Assembly (NCBI GenBank): GCA_030262895.1
Contig: JAJSZW010000030.1
Location: forward strand, 1 to 34,765
DNA from: Deltaproteobacteria bacterium
GTDB taxonomy: Bacteria; Desulfobacterota; Desulfobacteria; Desulfobacterales; ETH-SRB1
Direction: 5' to 3'
DNA: 34,765 nucleotides
Notes under the pieces: generated by a model
Database searches by the model: none
The model's input: the letters and a program-made list of their open reading frames with translations, nothing else
What the model was told of the DNA's origin: nothing
Program-made: the position numbers and the translations under genes
In this document: in pieces, positions 1 to 8,275 of the stretch
How the letters are laid out: each line of letters starts with the position of its first letter
Numbering within the stretch: position 1 is the stretch's first letter

Positions 1-291
1 TGCGATGGCGGTGTAAGATCGGCCAAAGTCACCTGTATAAGAAGAAATTGATGATACTTGTCCTGTAACACTTGAAACAACATATTCATCACTTTCCTTG
101 TAGAGTAAAAGCTTCTGGCCGGTCTTAACAGTTTCCTTTTTCTTAAACAGCAGGTTTTTTTTGTCAAATGGACAATTTGATAAAAGGGTAATCACTTTGG
201 GGGTCGGGATTTGCTTAAGGGAAGGCGTATCTGCAACAGATCCATATTCAAGACGTGGTTTTAACAAACCAATAAAAGATCTTTTTATCAT
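1..291 (-). CDS. RnfC-like electron transport complex subunit, N-terminal part, truncated by window edge
   Basis: Own reverse-strand translation from ATG at 291: MIKRSFIGLLKPRLEYGSVADTPSLKQIPTPKVITLLSNCPFDKKNLLFKKKETVKTGQKLLLYKESDEYVVSSVTGQVSSISSYTGDFGRSYTAIA, open to the window edge. P-x-P-K-V...VKTGQKL...VSSVTGQVSSI resembles the RnfC N-terminal barrel-sandwich region; rnfB is nearby. Confidence 0.6.
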   Translation of the reverse strand, partial: MIKRSFIGLLKPRLEYGSVADTPSLKQIPTPKVITLLSNCPFDKKNLLFKKKETVKTGQKLLLYKESDEYVVSSVTGQVSSISSYTGDFGRSYTAIA

Positions 292-420
292 AGTTCAACC
301 TTTCTTAGCTCTCAACTCACTCGCTTCGCATGAGTGCTATCAATGGCGATCAGGCCTGTCTGTCAGGCAATACAGGCAAAGCGGACGGGTTTTTTATTCA
401 ATTAGCAAAAAAACTATCTG

Positions 421-801
421 TTACATGACATGGCATAATTCACATTTTTCAGGGCCGGCTCCAGCTTCTTTATGACAGTCGATACATTGTGTGTGGAATG
501 CATCGGCCCTGCTTGGAACATCTTCGTCCTGGCTTTCAGGTTCATGACATTCTCCGCAGGCCTGTGGATCTGTTTCACCTTCTTCAAGATTATGATGACA
601 GTCACTGCATGAGTAGCCGTAACCTGATTCTACAGTATGTGTCTTGTGATCAAATAAAATCTTTCCTGCGACACATTTAAACATTAACCTGACCGGTTGA
701 TCCGGAGTTTTTGCAGAAAAAGCACTATAACTTAGAACACCCACAACCAACAAAATAATAGCCAGGCCGTAAGCTATCTGAAGTTCTTTGTTAGATTTCA
801 T
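421..801 (-). CDS. Tetraheme class III (c3-type) cytochrome c
   Basis: N-terminal hydrophobic signal anchor and four CXXCH motifs (CSDCH, CGECH, CIDCH, CELCH). Confidence 0.88.
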   Translation of the reverse strand: MKSNKELQIAYGLAIILLVVGVLSYSAFSAKTPDQPVRLMFKCVAGKILFDHKTHTVESGYGYSCSDCHHNLEEGETDPQACGECHEPESQDEDVPSRADAFHTQCIDCHKEAGAGPEKCELCHVM

Positions 802-926
802 ATTCTATCCTTTATCCTTTCAAAAGCGTCATATTTGCAAAAGTGGGTGTAAGTCTAAACTTAAGTTTTATACCATAATATAAGAATGCTTTCAAGTAAA
901 AAAGTTATGGAACCAACGAGTAGTTT

Positions 927-1032
927 TATAGACTTTCAGATAATTAATTTCACAAGGATAGAAGGAGGAAGGCGTATTAGTTATACGTCAACGACTGATA
1001 ACGCAGTGAAATTAATTATCTGAAAGTCTATA
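927..1032. repeat. MITE-like element copy 1 (106 bp, perfect 27-bp terminal inverted repeats)
   Basis: TATAGACTTTCAGATAATTAATTTCAC (927-953) is the exact reverse complement of 1006-1032. The whole element is about 96% identical to the reverse complement of 11459-11564 (4 differences by eye). Confidence 0.93.
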
Positions 1033-1038
1033 TGTGAT

Positions 1039-1527
1039 TTATTCAACTATCCAGACAGTACAATCTTTTATATTCTGTACAATCTTATTGGATACGCTTC
1101 CCAATACAAAGGTAGCGGTGGCGGACAACCCTCTACGTCCCACCACAATTGTGTCATATTTTCCTTTTCCTGCCTCTGCTATGATATCCCTGGCAATCCC
1201 AACAATCTTGTTTTGCATTTTTACTTCAACAGTGTCGTCAGAAAATCCCGCATTCCTTAAAATGGTCCGGCATTCCTCTATTTTTGATTTCGCCTTCTTT
1301 TTTTCCTCATCGACCATCCATATCAGTTCAACAACCTTTTCTGAAAATAACGGCTGTTGGAGGTCTTTTTCCATCTTTTCCAGATTTGAAAACATTGTCG
1401 GCAATACGCTAAACAAGGTTATTTTTACTGTGGGCTTAACAGCAGAAGCCACATAATTAACAACTTTTATTGCATATTCTGAATTATCTATAGCTATGAG
1501 CATCTTCATGGTTGTTTTTTTCTCCAT
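1039..1527 (-). CDS. Universal stress protein (UspA family)
   Basis: 162 aa: MKMLIAIDNSEYAIKVVNYV...YDTIVVGRRGLSATATFVLGSVSNKIVQN; typical Usp ATP-binding G-x2-G-x9-G-like motif. Confidence 0.9.
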   Translation of the reverse strand: MEKKTTMKMLIAIDNSEYAIKVVNYVASAVKPTVKITLFSVLPTMFSNLEKMEKDLQQPLFSEKVVELIWMVDEEKKKAKSKIEECRTILRNAGFSDDTVEVKMQNKIVGIARDIIAEAGKGKYDTIVVGRRGLSATATFVLGSVSNKIVQNIKDCTVWIVE

Positions 1528-1530
1528 ATG

Positions 1531-2343
1531 TTAAGTGACTACTAAGCTCTGAATAATTCCGGTCGGACATTTTTCAAAACACTCGCCACACCCCGTGCAT
1601 TTCTCACCGTCAACGATCGCCAGAAATTTATCAACTATTATAGCCTTTTCCGGGCATGCTTTTTTACATTTCCCACAGCCCAGACAGCCAACGTTGCATA
1701 TTGCCTTAACAATTTTTCCGCCGTCATGGGAACTGCAAAGAGTTGCAACTTTTTGTGATTCTTTTATCAACCTGGGAATATGACGAGGACAGATATCTAT
1801 ACATGTGCCGCAACCGGTGCAGAGTTTTTCGTTTACTACAGGCAGGCCATCTACTCCCATTGTTAAGGCACCGAACGGACAATTTGTAACACAGGTGCCA
1901 AGACCAAGGCAGCCATAACTACAACTTTTGTCTCCTCCTGAAAGCAGAACAGCCGCCCGGCAATCTGATACGCCCTTGTAATTGTATTTTCGTTCTGCAG
2001 CGCTATGGGTGCCCTTGCAAAATATATTGACTATATCCCTTTCGGCCGCGCCAGCGGATACCCCGAGGACAGCGGCAACCGCCTCTGTCACATCATCGCC
2101 ACCGGCCTTACAGGCATTAGGCGGGGCCTCGCCTGCCACCATAGCAACAGCGCAATCGCCGCAGCCGGCATAGCCGCATCCTCCACAGTTTGCGCCGGGA
2201 AGGCACTCATCTACTGCAACAACTTTTGGATCAACATACACATAAAAAACTTTTGACGCAATTCCCAGTACAATACTCAGTGCCAGGCCGATGCCGCCCA
2301 TTGCCACCATCGCATTTAATATGGGTCCCATGAAATTTGTCAC
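1531..2343 (-). CDS. rnfB: Rnf electron transport complex subunit B (Fe-S protein)
   Basis: N-terminal membrane helix, CLPGANCGGCGYAGC cluster motif, several 4Fe-4S ferredoxin motifs (CTGCGTCIDICP, CLGCGKCKKACP, CTGCGECFEKCP). Confidence 0.9.
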   Translation of the reverse strand: MTNFMGPILNAMVAMGGIGLALSIVLGIASKVFYVYVDPKVVAVDECLPGANCGGCGYAGCGDCAVAMVAGEAPPNACKAGGDDVTEAVAAVLGVSAGAAERDIVNIFCKGTHSAAERKYNYKGVSDCRAAVLLSGGDKSCSYGCLGLGTCVTNCPFGALTMGVDGLPVVNEKLCTGCGTCIDICPRHIPRLIKESQKVATLCSSHDGGKIVKAICNVGCLGCGKCKKACPEKAIIVDKFLAIVDGEKCTGCGECFEKCPTGIIQSLVVT

Positions 2344-2582
2344 CTCCAGTTAGCTATAACCGATTACTTAAAACAAACAATAAAATGTTCTCTTGTTGTC
2401 GCAAATACCCCTTTTGTCGGAATAATAACCTTCCGGAAGGGGGGCGTTTTGCAAGGGTATTGTAAAAAAGATTGCTTAGAAAAATAGCTGGTTTCATAAA
2501 TTTTAATTTAGGTTTGTTTAATTTTGAGTATACAGTTGAAATTTTTTCAAACTTTAAAAAGCTACAATAAACTGTCCGATTT

Positions 2583-2738
2583 GTCAAGTGAAAAATAGTG
2601 CAACTGTCAAGCTGATTTGGCTTGACAGCCAGGCATTCTTTTTGATAAGTAAAATTACTATTAAGGTGCTGAGTAAAAAGAATAAGAATATTTGTGGTAA
2701 TAATTATGAAGGGATAAATAGGGATAAAAAAAGTAATT
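2583..2738 (+). pseudogene. Degenerate duplicate of a cytochrome c leader region (paralogous to 6942-7082)
   Basis: GTCAAGTgAAAaaTAGTGCAA..CAAGcTGATTTGGCTTGACAgcCAGGCATTCTTTTTGATA parallels 6943-7003. The downstream AGGGATAAAAAAAGTAATtCT aligns with AGGGATGAAAAAAAGTAATAC at the cytochrome start codon. Confidence 0.7.
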
Positions 2739-3197
2739 CTTTAAAGAGATCCTTTTTTATATTATAAGCCTACGATTGGTGAGATTGTGAAAGAAGCTAA
2801 GAGAGTAATCAATCATTTTTGATAATATCTGCTTGTATTTTTTTGCGTGGCAGGAATATCTTTAGATTCTACCCCAAAAATAGTGTAAGCAATATTCATG
2901 CCTATATATGTAGAACGCATTGCTGTACGATTTTATGTTGCTTTGCTTACAATAAAGCTCCTGAATAACAAACGGCGTGGATACAATAAATGTCTGATTA
3001 TTGGACACCTATTAACCGGTTTTCGAGAACATATTTATATTATTAGATAATATTATGTACAATAATTAAACACACATTCTGTACTGTATGCCTTATCTGT
3101 ATCTAACGAAGAGGCTTGTATCCCCTTGAAAATTAATGGGGTTTGACAAGGGAAACGTTTTTGCAATGGTTTTATATTTTGAGGAGGTAACAGGTAG

Positions 3198-4769
3198 ATG
3201 AGACTTGGAAAATGGTTAGCTATAATTTTCTTACTAAGTATTTTTGCGTTTTTGGTTCCGGCCATGGCCACCGATCAAGAGGTTGCGGCAACGCATGACA
3301 CAGAACATGGCTCTACTCACGGAGCAGAGCATGCTGTTGCAGAAACCGGACATGAAGATGTTCATGCCGGCTCAGAATCGCATGGGCATGGAGATGCAGG
3401 TCATGGTGGTCACGGAGGACATATCAATCTTGGAGAGGTGCTTAAGCTCTGGACCTGTATTCCTTTTGCATGCATGCTCCTTTCCATAGCACTCTTTCCA
3501 CTTCTGGCTCCAAAGTTCTGGCATCACCATTTTGGCAAGGTTTCAGCTTTTTGGGCGGCGTGTCTGGGCATTCCGTTTTTGATTGCCTTTAAAGGCGTTG
3601 CCGTGCATGAGATTCTTCATATCATACTTGCCGACTATGTGCCCTTTATTATCCTTCTTTGGGCGCTTTACACTATTTCCGGCGGGATACTGCTTAAAGG
3701 CACATTGCGTGGGACGCCTATTGTAAATACTATTATAATACTTATAGGCACAGTGCTTGCTTCGTGGATGGGTACAACAGGAGCTGCCATGCTGTTGATC
3801 CGCCCATTCTTAAAGGCGAATAACTACCGGAAAAACAGAACCTTTATGGTGGTCTTTTTCATCTTTCTCGTTGCAAACGTAGGTGGTTCATTGACTCCGC
3901 TCGGTGATCCGCCCCTTTTCTTAGGATTTCTTCACGGGGTCGACTTTTTCTGGACAATGAAGATAATGCCGCATATGCTTGTAACAGCCGGTATCTTGTT
4001 GACAATCTATTTTTTCCTCGACACATATCATTATAAAAAAGAAGGCTTGACCTCTGCCCCTGTGGAAGAGGGGGAAAAAGAACCATTGAAATTAGTGGGG
4101 ACACACAATTTCATTTTTCTCGGCGGCGTTGTCGGAGCAGTACTCACGAGCGGAATAGTGGACTGGGGTGAAGTAAACACATTAGGAATTCACCGGGCAG
4201 TGCAGGACTGGGCGCGGGATGGTTTTCTTATTTTGATGGGTATGCTCTCATTGTGGACTACTTCGAAAAGACTGCGTGAGGACAACGACTTTAGCTGGTT
4301 TCCGATTGTTGAAGTTGCCTATCTCTTTATCGGGATATTCATTACCATGGTCCCGTGCCTTCTTATACTAAAGGCAGGCCTAAAAGGGGAAATGGCCTTT
4401 TTGATCGCTGCGGTAAAGGAGCCGATGCATTATTTCTGGGTCACGGGTGCTCTTTCCGGTTTTCTTGATAATGCACCGACCTATCTTACATTTTTTAATA
4501 CCGCTCTTGGAGCCTTTTATCCTGGGATGCCGGAGGCTCAGGCCGTTCCTCTTCTTATGACGGAAAGCTCGATCTTTTTGAAGGCGATCTCTGCGGGCGC
4601 TGTCTTTTTTGGCGCTTTCAGCTATATTGGGAATGCGCCTAACTTTATGGTGCGGTCGATTGCAGAAGAGGGAGGCACACCAATGCCGAGCTTCTTTGGT
4701 TATATATTGAAATATTCTCTGGTCTTCTTGTTTCCAACCTTTGTGGTTGTAACTTTAATCTTCTTTTAA
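3198..4769 (+). CDS. nhaD: NhaD-type Na+/H+ antiporter (ArsB/NhaD ion transporter superfamily) with His-rich N-terminal segment
   Basis: 523 aa polytopic membrane protein; GGSLTPLGDPPLFLGFLHGVDFFWT, GFLDNAPTYLTFFN and GNAPNFMV are NhaD hallmark motifs. Good RBS (gaggaggtaacag). Confidence 0.88.
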   Translation: MRLGKWLAIIFLLSIFAFLVPAMATDQEVAATHDTEHGSTHGAEHAVAETGHEDVHAGSESHGHGDAGHGGHGGHINLGEVLKLWTCIPFACMLLSIALFPLLAPKFWHHHFGKVSAFWAACLGIPFLIAFKGVAVHEILHIILADYVPFIILLWALYTISGGILLKGTLRGTPIVNTIIILIGTVLASWMGTTGAAMLLIRPFLKANNYRKNRTFMVVFFIFLVANVGGSLTPLGDPPLFLGFLHGVDFFWTMKIMPHMLVTAGILLTIYFFLDTYHYKKEGLTSAPVEEGEKEPLKLVGTHNFIFLGGVVGAVLTSGIVDWGEVNTLGIHRAVQDWARDGFLILMGMLSLWTTSKRLREDNDFSWFPIVEVAYLFIGIFITMVPCLLILKAGLKGEMAFLIAAVKEPMHYFWVTGALSGFLDNAPTYLTFFNTALGAFYPGMPEAQAVPLLMTESSIFLKAISAGAVFFGAFSYIGNAPNFMVRSIAEEGGTPMPSFFGYILKYSLVFLFPTFVVVTLIFF

Positions 4770-4784
4770 AGACAGGAGTACATT

Positions 4785-5672
4785 ATGGAATTTAAAAAGA
4801 TTTTATTTCCTACAAAATTTAGGGAGCTGGCATTTAACTCACTGGAATCCATTCTGGAACTCAAAAAAGCCGGTCTCAAAGAGGTTGTGCTGACCTATAT
4901 TATTCCAAGAGATGAGGTCGCGTTTGTGCCGTTTGGCGGATATATGAAGGATGAGGAAGAACGCCTGAGAGAGCAGGCAAGGATCCGTTTTGAAAACTGG
5001 CAGGAAGCTATAACGGCAGAGGGGATTGAGAGTAAGGTCAGAATTGAGGTAGGAAATCCCGTTCCAAAGCTTTTGCGCGTTGCTGAAGAAGAAAAGGTCG
5101 ATCTTATTATAGCCGGCAGAAAAAAGAGAACAGTGCTTGGAAAGGTCTATGTTGGATCGCACACTCTGGAACTTGTACGCCGGAGTACTATTCCTGTTCT
5201 GGTAAGCAAATATATGGTGCGGTTTGAATGGGAGGGTGATCTGATTACCCGGGTAAACGATCACATTTTTACTGCTCCTCTTCTTGCTACTGACTGGTCC
5301 GAGCCATCTGAAAAAGCACTTAAGCTTGTCTCGTCTTTTAAAGGATTGGCTGACAAGGTAATGGTAACCCACATAATCGGAGTCAAAATCTCCAAAGGGC
5401 TTGACAAGTCTGAATTAAATCGTATTGAAAAAGAGAGCAAAGAGCGTTTGGAAAAATATTGCGACAGGTTAAAGAAAGATGGAATCAACGCTGAGCCTCA
5501 CCTGTTTTCCGGGCGAAGCGCTCATGAGATTGTAAGGGTGGCGCGGGAGCACAAGGCCAGCATGATCGTTATGGGAACCACGGGCAAGGACCGCTTCAAG
5601 GAGTTCTGGCTGGGAAGTGTTTCTCACCGTGTAACAGAGGCGTCGGAACTTCCTGTGCTTTTGGTGCCATAA
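4785..5672 (+). CDS. Tandem-domain universal stress protein
   Basis: 295 aa; two Usp domains, C-terminal VMGTTGKDRFKEFWLGSVSHRVTEASELPVLLVP; 15 bp after nhaD on the same strand. Confidence 0.88.
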   Translation: MEFKKILFPTKFRELAFNSLESILELKKAGLKEVVLTYIIPRDEVAFVPFGGYMKDEEERLREQARIRFENWQEAITAEGIESKVRIEVGNPVPKLLRVAEEEKVDLIIAGRKKRTVLGKVYVGSHTLELVRRSTIPVLVSKYMVRFEWEGDLITRVNDHIFTAPLLATDWSEPSEKALKLVSSFKGLADKVMVTHIIGVKISKGLDKSELNRIEKESKERLEKYCDRLKKDGINAEPHLFSGRSAHEIVRVAREHKASMIVMGTTGKDRFKEFWLGSVSHRVTEASELPVLLVP

Positions 5673-5707
5673 CCCCGGGGAAGCTGATGGCTCATAGCTG
5701 ATAAGTA

Positions 5708-5741
5708 AAAAAAGGGCGGATAATTTTTTATTCGCCCTTTT
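5708..5741. terminator. Rho-independent-type hairpin between convergent usp and apbE
   Basis: AAAAGGGCGgataattttttattCGCCCTTTT; stem with flanking A/T runs, bidirectional. Confidence 0.75.
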
Positions 5742-5813
5742 GAACTGTTCTTCCCAATTTCCAATTTCAAGTTTCTATTTTAATCTCTCCCATTTCAAGC
5801 CGTGAACGGCTAC
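5736..5813 (-). repeat. Family B word-like repeat (GTAGCCGTTCACGG...GAAATTGGAAATT), here on the minus strand
   Basis: Reverse complement reads GTAGCCGTTCACGGCTTGAAAtgggagag...AACTTGAAATTGGAAATTGgGAAGAACAGTtCAAAAG, matching 24781-24836 and 26568-26611. It starts immediately after the apbE TAA. Confidence 0.85.
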
Positions 5814-6872
5814 TTATTTTGTTAAGTTATTCCATCCCGATGATCGATACTTTGTCCCACCTTTTGCAATAATCAATGCCTCTATGTTTGATAACGAACC
5901 GGCAAGATTAATACCATCTTTAGGATTATGAATAAAAAGAGATGTGGAGAGAGCATCTGCCTGCATAACGGTAGGAGCAAGAACTGTGGCACTTATTGTC
6001 TGAACCGGTGAATCTCCGGTTGATGTATCAATAATATGGTGATGAATTTTATCTTTATCAAAATAGTTTTCATAATTGCCTGACGTAGCCACTGCACCGT
6101 TGTTCAGCTCAAACAATTCAGTAACTTCTCTTTTCTCCAAAGGATCTTTTATTCCAATTTTCCAGGCTTTATTGGGACCGTTTCCTCCAATAACTCTAAC
6201 ATCACCTCCGGCATTGATCAGGGCGTATTTTATTCCGTTTAATTTTATAAGATTTGCTGCCTGATCAATAATGTAACCTTTTGCTATACCATCCAGCGAG
6301 ATCTGCATTCCATCCTTGAGCAATCTTACGCCCTCTTTGTTGTTTATTTTAATGTTTTCAAAATTAACAAGCTCCATCTTCTCATTTATCTGTTTCAGCG
6401 ATGGGGAAGAACCTGTTGATTCATAGGATTTTTTATACAGCTCTAAAACAGGAAGAACTGTAATATCAAATGTACCTTTACTAATATAATTATAAAAGGC
6501 GCTTTGATGCAGGACATCTGCTAATTCAGGAGAAATATCTTTTAAAAAGCCTTTTTGATTGAGCCGGCTCACAGGAGTATTATCAGCATGTCGATTAAAA
6601 ATTTTCTCAAGTTCCGTCATCTTTGCAAAGGCTTTTTCAACGTTTTTTTCAGCTTTATCGCGGGATGAATCTGCAATAGTTATAGTTACAATTGTTCCCA
6701 TAAGCGGACGAGTTCTGCTTATGGAATGAAGCTTGTCAAGAAGTTTGCCTTCGGCTGGTTTAGCAATTATAGTCGGGGCAGCTAATCCTAAACCGAATGC
6801 ACCCATTAGTTTGAGACAATTTCTACGACTTACAATTTTTTCCCTGCTTTTTTTAATGGAATCCTGTTGCAT
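5814..6872 (-). CDS. apbE: FAD:protein FMN transferase, Tat-exported
   Basis: 352 aa; SRRNCLKLMGAFGLGLA twin-arginine signal; RPLMGTIVTITIAD, SLDGIAKGYIIDQAA, NAGGDVRVIGG ApbE motifs. Confidence 0.92.
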   Translation of the reverse strand: MQQDSIKKSREKIVSRRNCLKLMGAFGLGLAAPTIIAKPAEGKLLDKLHSISRTRPLMGTIVTITIADSSRDKAEKNVEKAFAKMTELEKIFNRHADNTPVSRLNQKGFLKDISPELADVLHQSAFYNYISKGTFDITVLPVLELYKKSYESTGSSPSLKQINEKMELVNFENIKINNKEGVRLLKDGMQISLDGIAKGYIIDQAANLIKLNGIKYALINAGGDVRVIGGNGPNKAWKIGIKDPLEKREVTELFELNNGAVATSGNYENYFDKDKIHHHIIDTSTGDSPVQTISATVLAPTVMQADALSTSLFIHNPKDGINLAGSLSNIEALIIAKGGTKYRSSGWNNLTK

Positions 6873-7066
6873 ATTTTCTCCCCCTTACAAGGTCTATTAC
6901 ATATAAATTGACCATCTAAATGTATCTCATAAGCACTTATTAGTCAAGTAAAATTTAGTGCAATACAAGTTGATTTGGCTTGACAATCAGGCATTCTTTT
7001 GATATTTATTTTGTAATAAAAAATATAGAATATTTATGCTAATAATAAATTGGGAGGCAGACAGGG

Positions 7067-7450
7067 ATGAAAAAAAGTAATACACTAATAGTAATAGCGG
7101 GCTTGATAGGTTTATTTGTTTTTGGTTTAGCATATGCGCAGGATGATATTCAATCGCTGGAACATGATATCTTTGTGAATCGTGAAAGGCCTGCCGCTGT
7201 TTTCCCTCATACACTTCATGCAGATGATTTAGAGATTGATTGTCTGGACTGTCACCATATTTACAAAGATGGCGAGAACGTATGGGATGAATCTGAATTA
7301 AGCGACTGTACTGCATGTCACAGCCTTGAGGCAGATGGTAAGATAATGTCAGCAATGAATGCGTTCCATGCAAACTGCAAAGGATGTCATTTAGAGGAAA
7401 ACAAAGGCCCTGTTACTTGCGGCGAATGCCATCCCAAGAAAAAGAAATAG
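7067..7450 (+). CDS. Tetraheme class III (c3-type) cytochrome c
   Basis: Signal peptide plus four CXXCH motifs (CLDCH, CTACH, CKGCH, CGECH). Confidence 0.9.
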   Translation: MKKSNTLIVIAGLIGLFVFGLAYAQDDIQSLEHDIFVNRERPAAVFPHTLHADDLEIDCLDCHHIYKDGENVWDESELSDCTACHSLEADGKIMSAMNAFHANCKGCHLEENKGPVTCGECHPKKKK

Positions 7451-7465
7451 ACGCAACAAATAATA

Positions 7466-7503
7466 ATGGACAGGGGAATTCTTTCCCTGTCCATATTTTT
7501 TTG
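7466..7503 (+). terminator. Rho-independent terminator of cytochrome c gene
   Basis: ATGGACAGGGgaattctttCCCTGTCCATatttttttg: 10-bp perfect stem then T-run. Confidence 0.88.
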
Positions 7504-7508
7504 TATTT

Positions 7509-7651
7509 AGTGCCCGAACGAAAAATAGAAAATTTTTTCAAGTTCAAGGAAGGCGCAAATTTTAACCGCAGGAATACATTGAGTATTTTGAGGATTAAAA
7601 TTTAAGCCTGACGCAGAAATTGGGAAAATTAGCAGTTTTCGTTCAGGCACT
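7509..7651. repeat. MITE-like TIR element (about 143 bp)
   Basis: AGTGCCcGAACGAAAA (7509-7524) and TTTTCGTTCaGGCACT at the right end: 16-bp inverted repeat with 1 mismatch. Nested inner arms AAATTTTAA/TTAAAATTT and AATAC...GTATT. Confidence 0.78.
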
Positions 7652-7653
7652 AT

Positions 7654-8103
7654 TTAAATCATTGCGGCGATAGCTTCAAGAGCCATAGAATAACCCAGTA
7701 TGCCTAAACCGGAAATCTGAGCTGTAGCTATATCAGCAATCATTGACTTGTGGCGAAATGACTCTCTTTTATAAATATTGGATAAATGAATTTCAATTAT
7801 AGGAATATCAAACAGAAGAAGAGCATCACGGATAACAATACTCGTGTGTGTGTAAGCAGCGGGATTGATAATAATACCTTGGCATTTTCCCATTGCATCC
7901 TGTATTTTTTCTACAATTTCTCCTTCATGATTTGATTGAAATGTATCTACAGTAATTTCCAGATTCTTGCCTGCATTTTTCAGCTTTTTATTAATTTCAT
8001 TAAGAGTTGTTTTCCCATAAATAGCCGGTTCTCTTTTACCTAACATATTTAGATTGGGGCCATGAATTACCAATACCTTCCGGAGTTTTTTGAGTTTGCT
8101 CAT
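7654..8103 (-). CDS. aroQ: 3-dehydroquinate dehydratase type II
   Basis: VLVIHGPNLNMLGKREPAIYG, IINPAAYTHTSIVIRDAL, EIHLSNIYKRESFRHKS are type II DHQase hallmarks. Start MSKLKK placed inside the longer ORF. Confidence 0.95.
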   Translation of the reverse strand: MSKLKKLRKVLVIHGPNLNMLGKREPAIYGKTTLNEINKKLKNAGKNLEITVDTFQSNHEGEIVEKIQDAMGKCQGIIINPAAYTHTSIVIRDALLLFDIPIIEIHLSNIYKRESFRHKSMIADIATAQISGLGILGYSMALEAIAAMI

Positions 8104-8128
8104 AATTTTCTCCTTTTGCAATAGTATA

Positions 8129-8266
8129 GCCACTAAGACACAAAGTCACAAAGAAGGGATGTGGTTGATAAACCTAATGAATTAAAAGTGACAACATCAT
8201 TCAATTCGGGATTTCTAAGTTATGAATTCTAAAAAAATCATATTATAATCTTAGTGCCTTTGTGGC
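8129..8266. repeat. Word-like inverted repeat island (GCCACTAAGACACAAAGTCACAAAG / CTTAGTGCCTTTGTGGC)
   Basis: Left arm 8129-8153 and right arm 8250-8266 are imperfectly complementary and built of 7-8 bp sub-words. Confidence 0.65.
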
Positions 8267-8275
8267 CGAACTTTT

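Noticed and set aside
161-475. 104-aa plus-strand ORF
   Set aside because: Antisense to the RnfC-like and cytochrome genes; no recognisable protein motif.
2354-2587. 77-aa minus-strand ORF upstream of rnfB
   Set aside because: AT-rich, no motif, no convincing RBS; overlaps the probable rnfB leader.
3053-3271. 72-aa minus-strand ORF overlapping the nhaD start
   Set aside because: Antisense and low complexity; no support.
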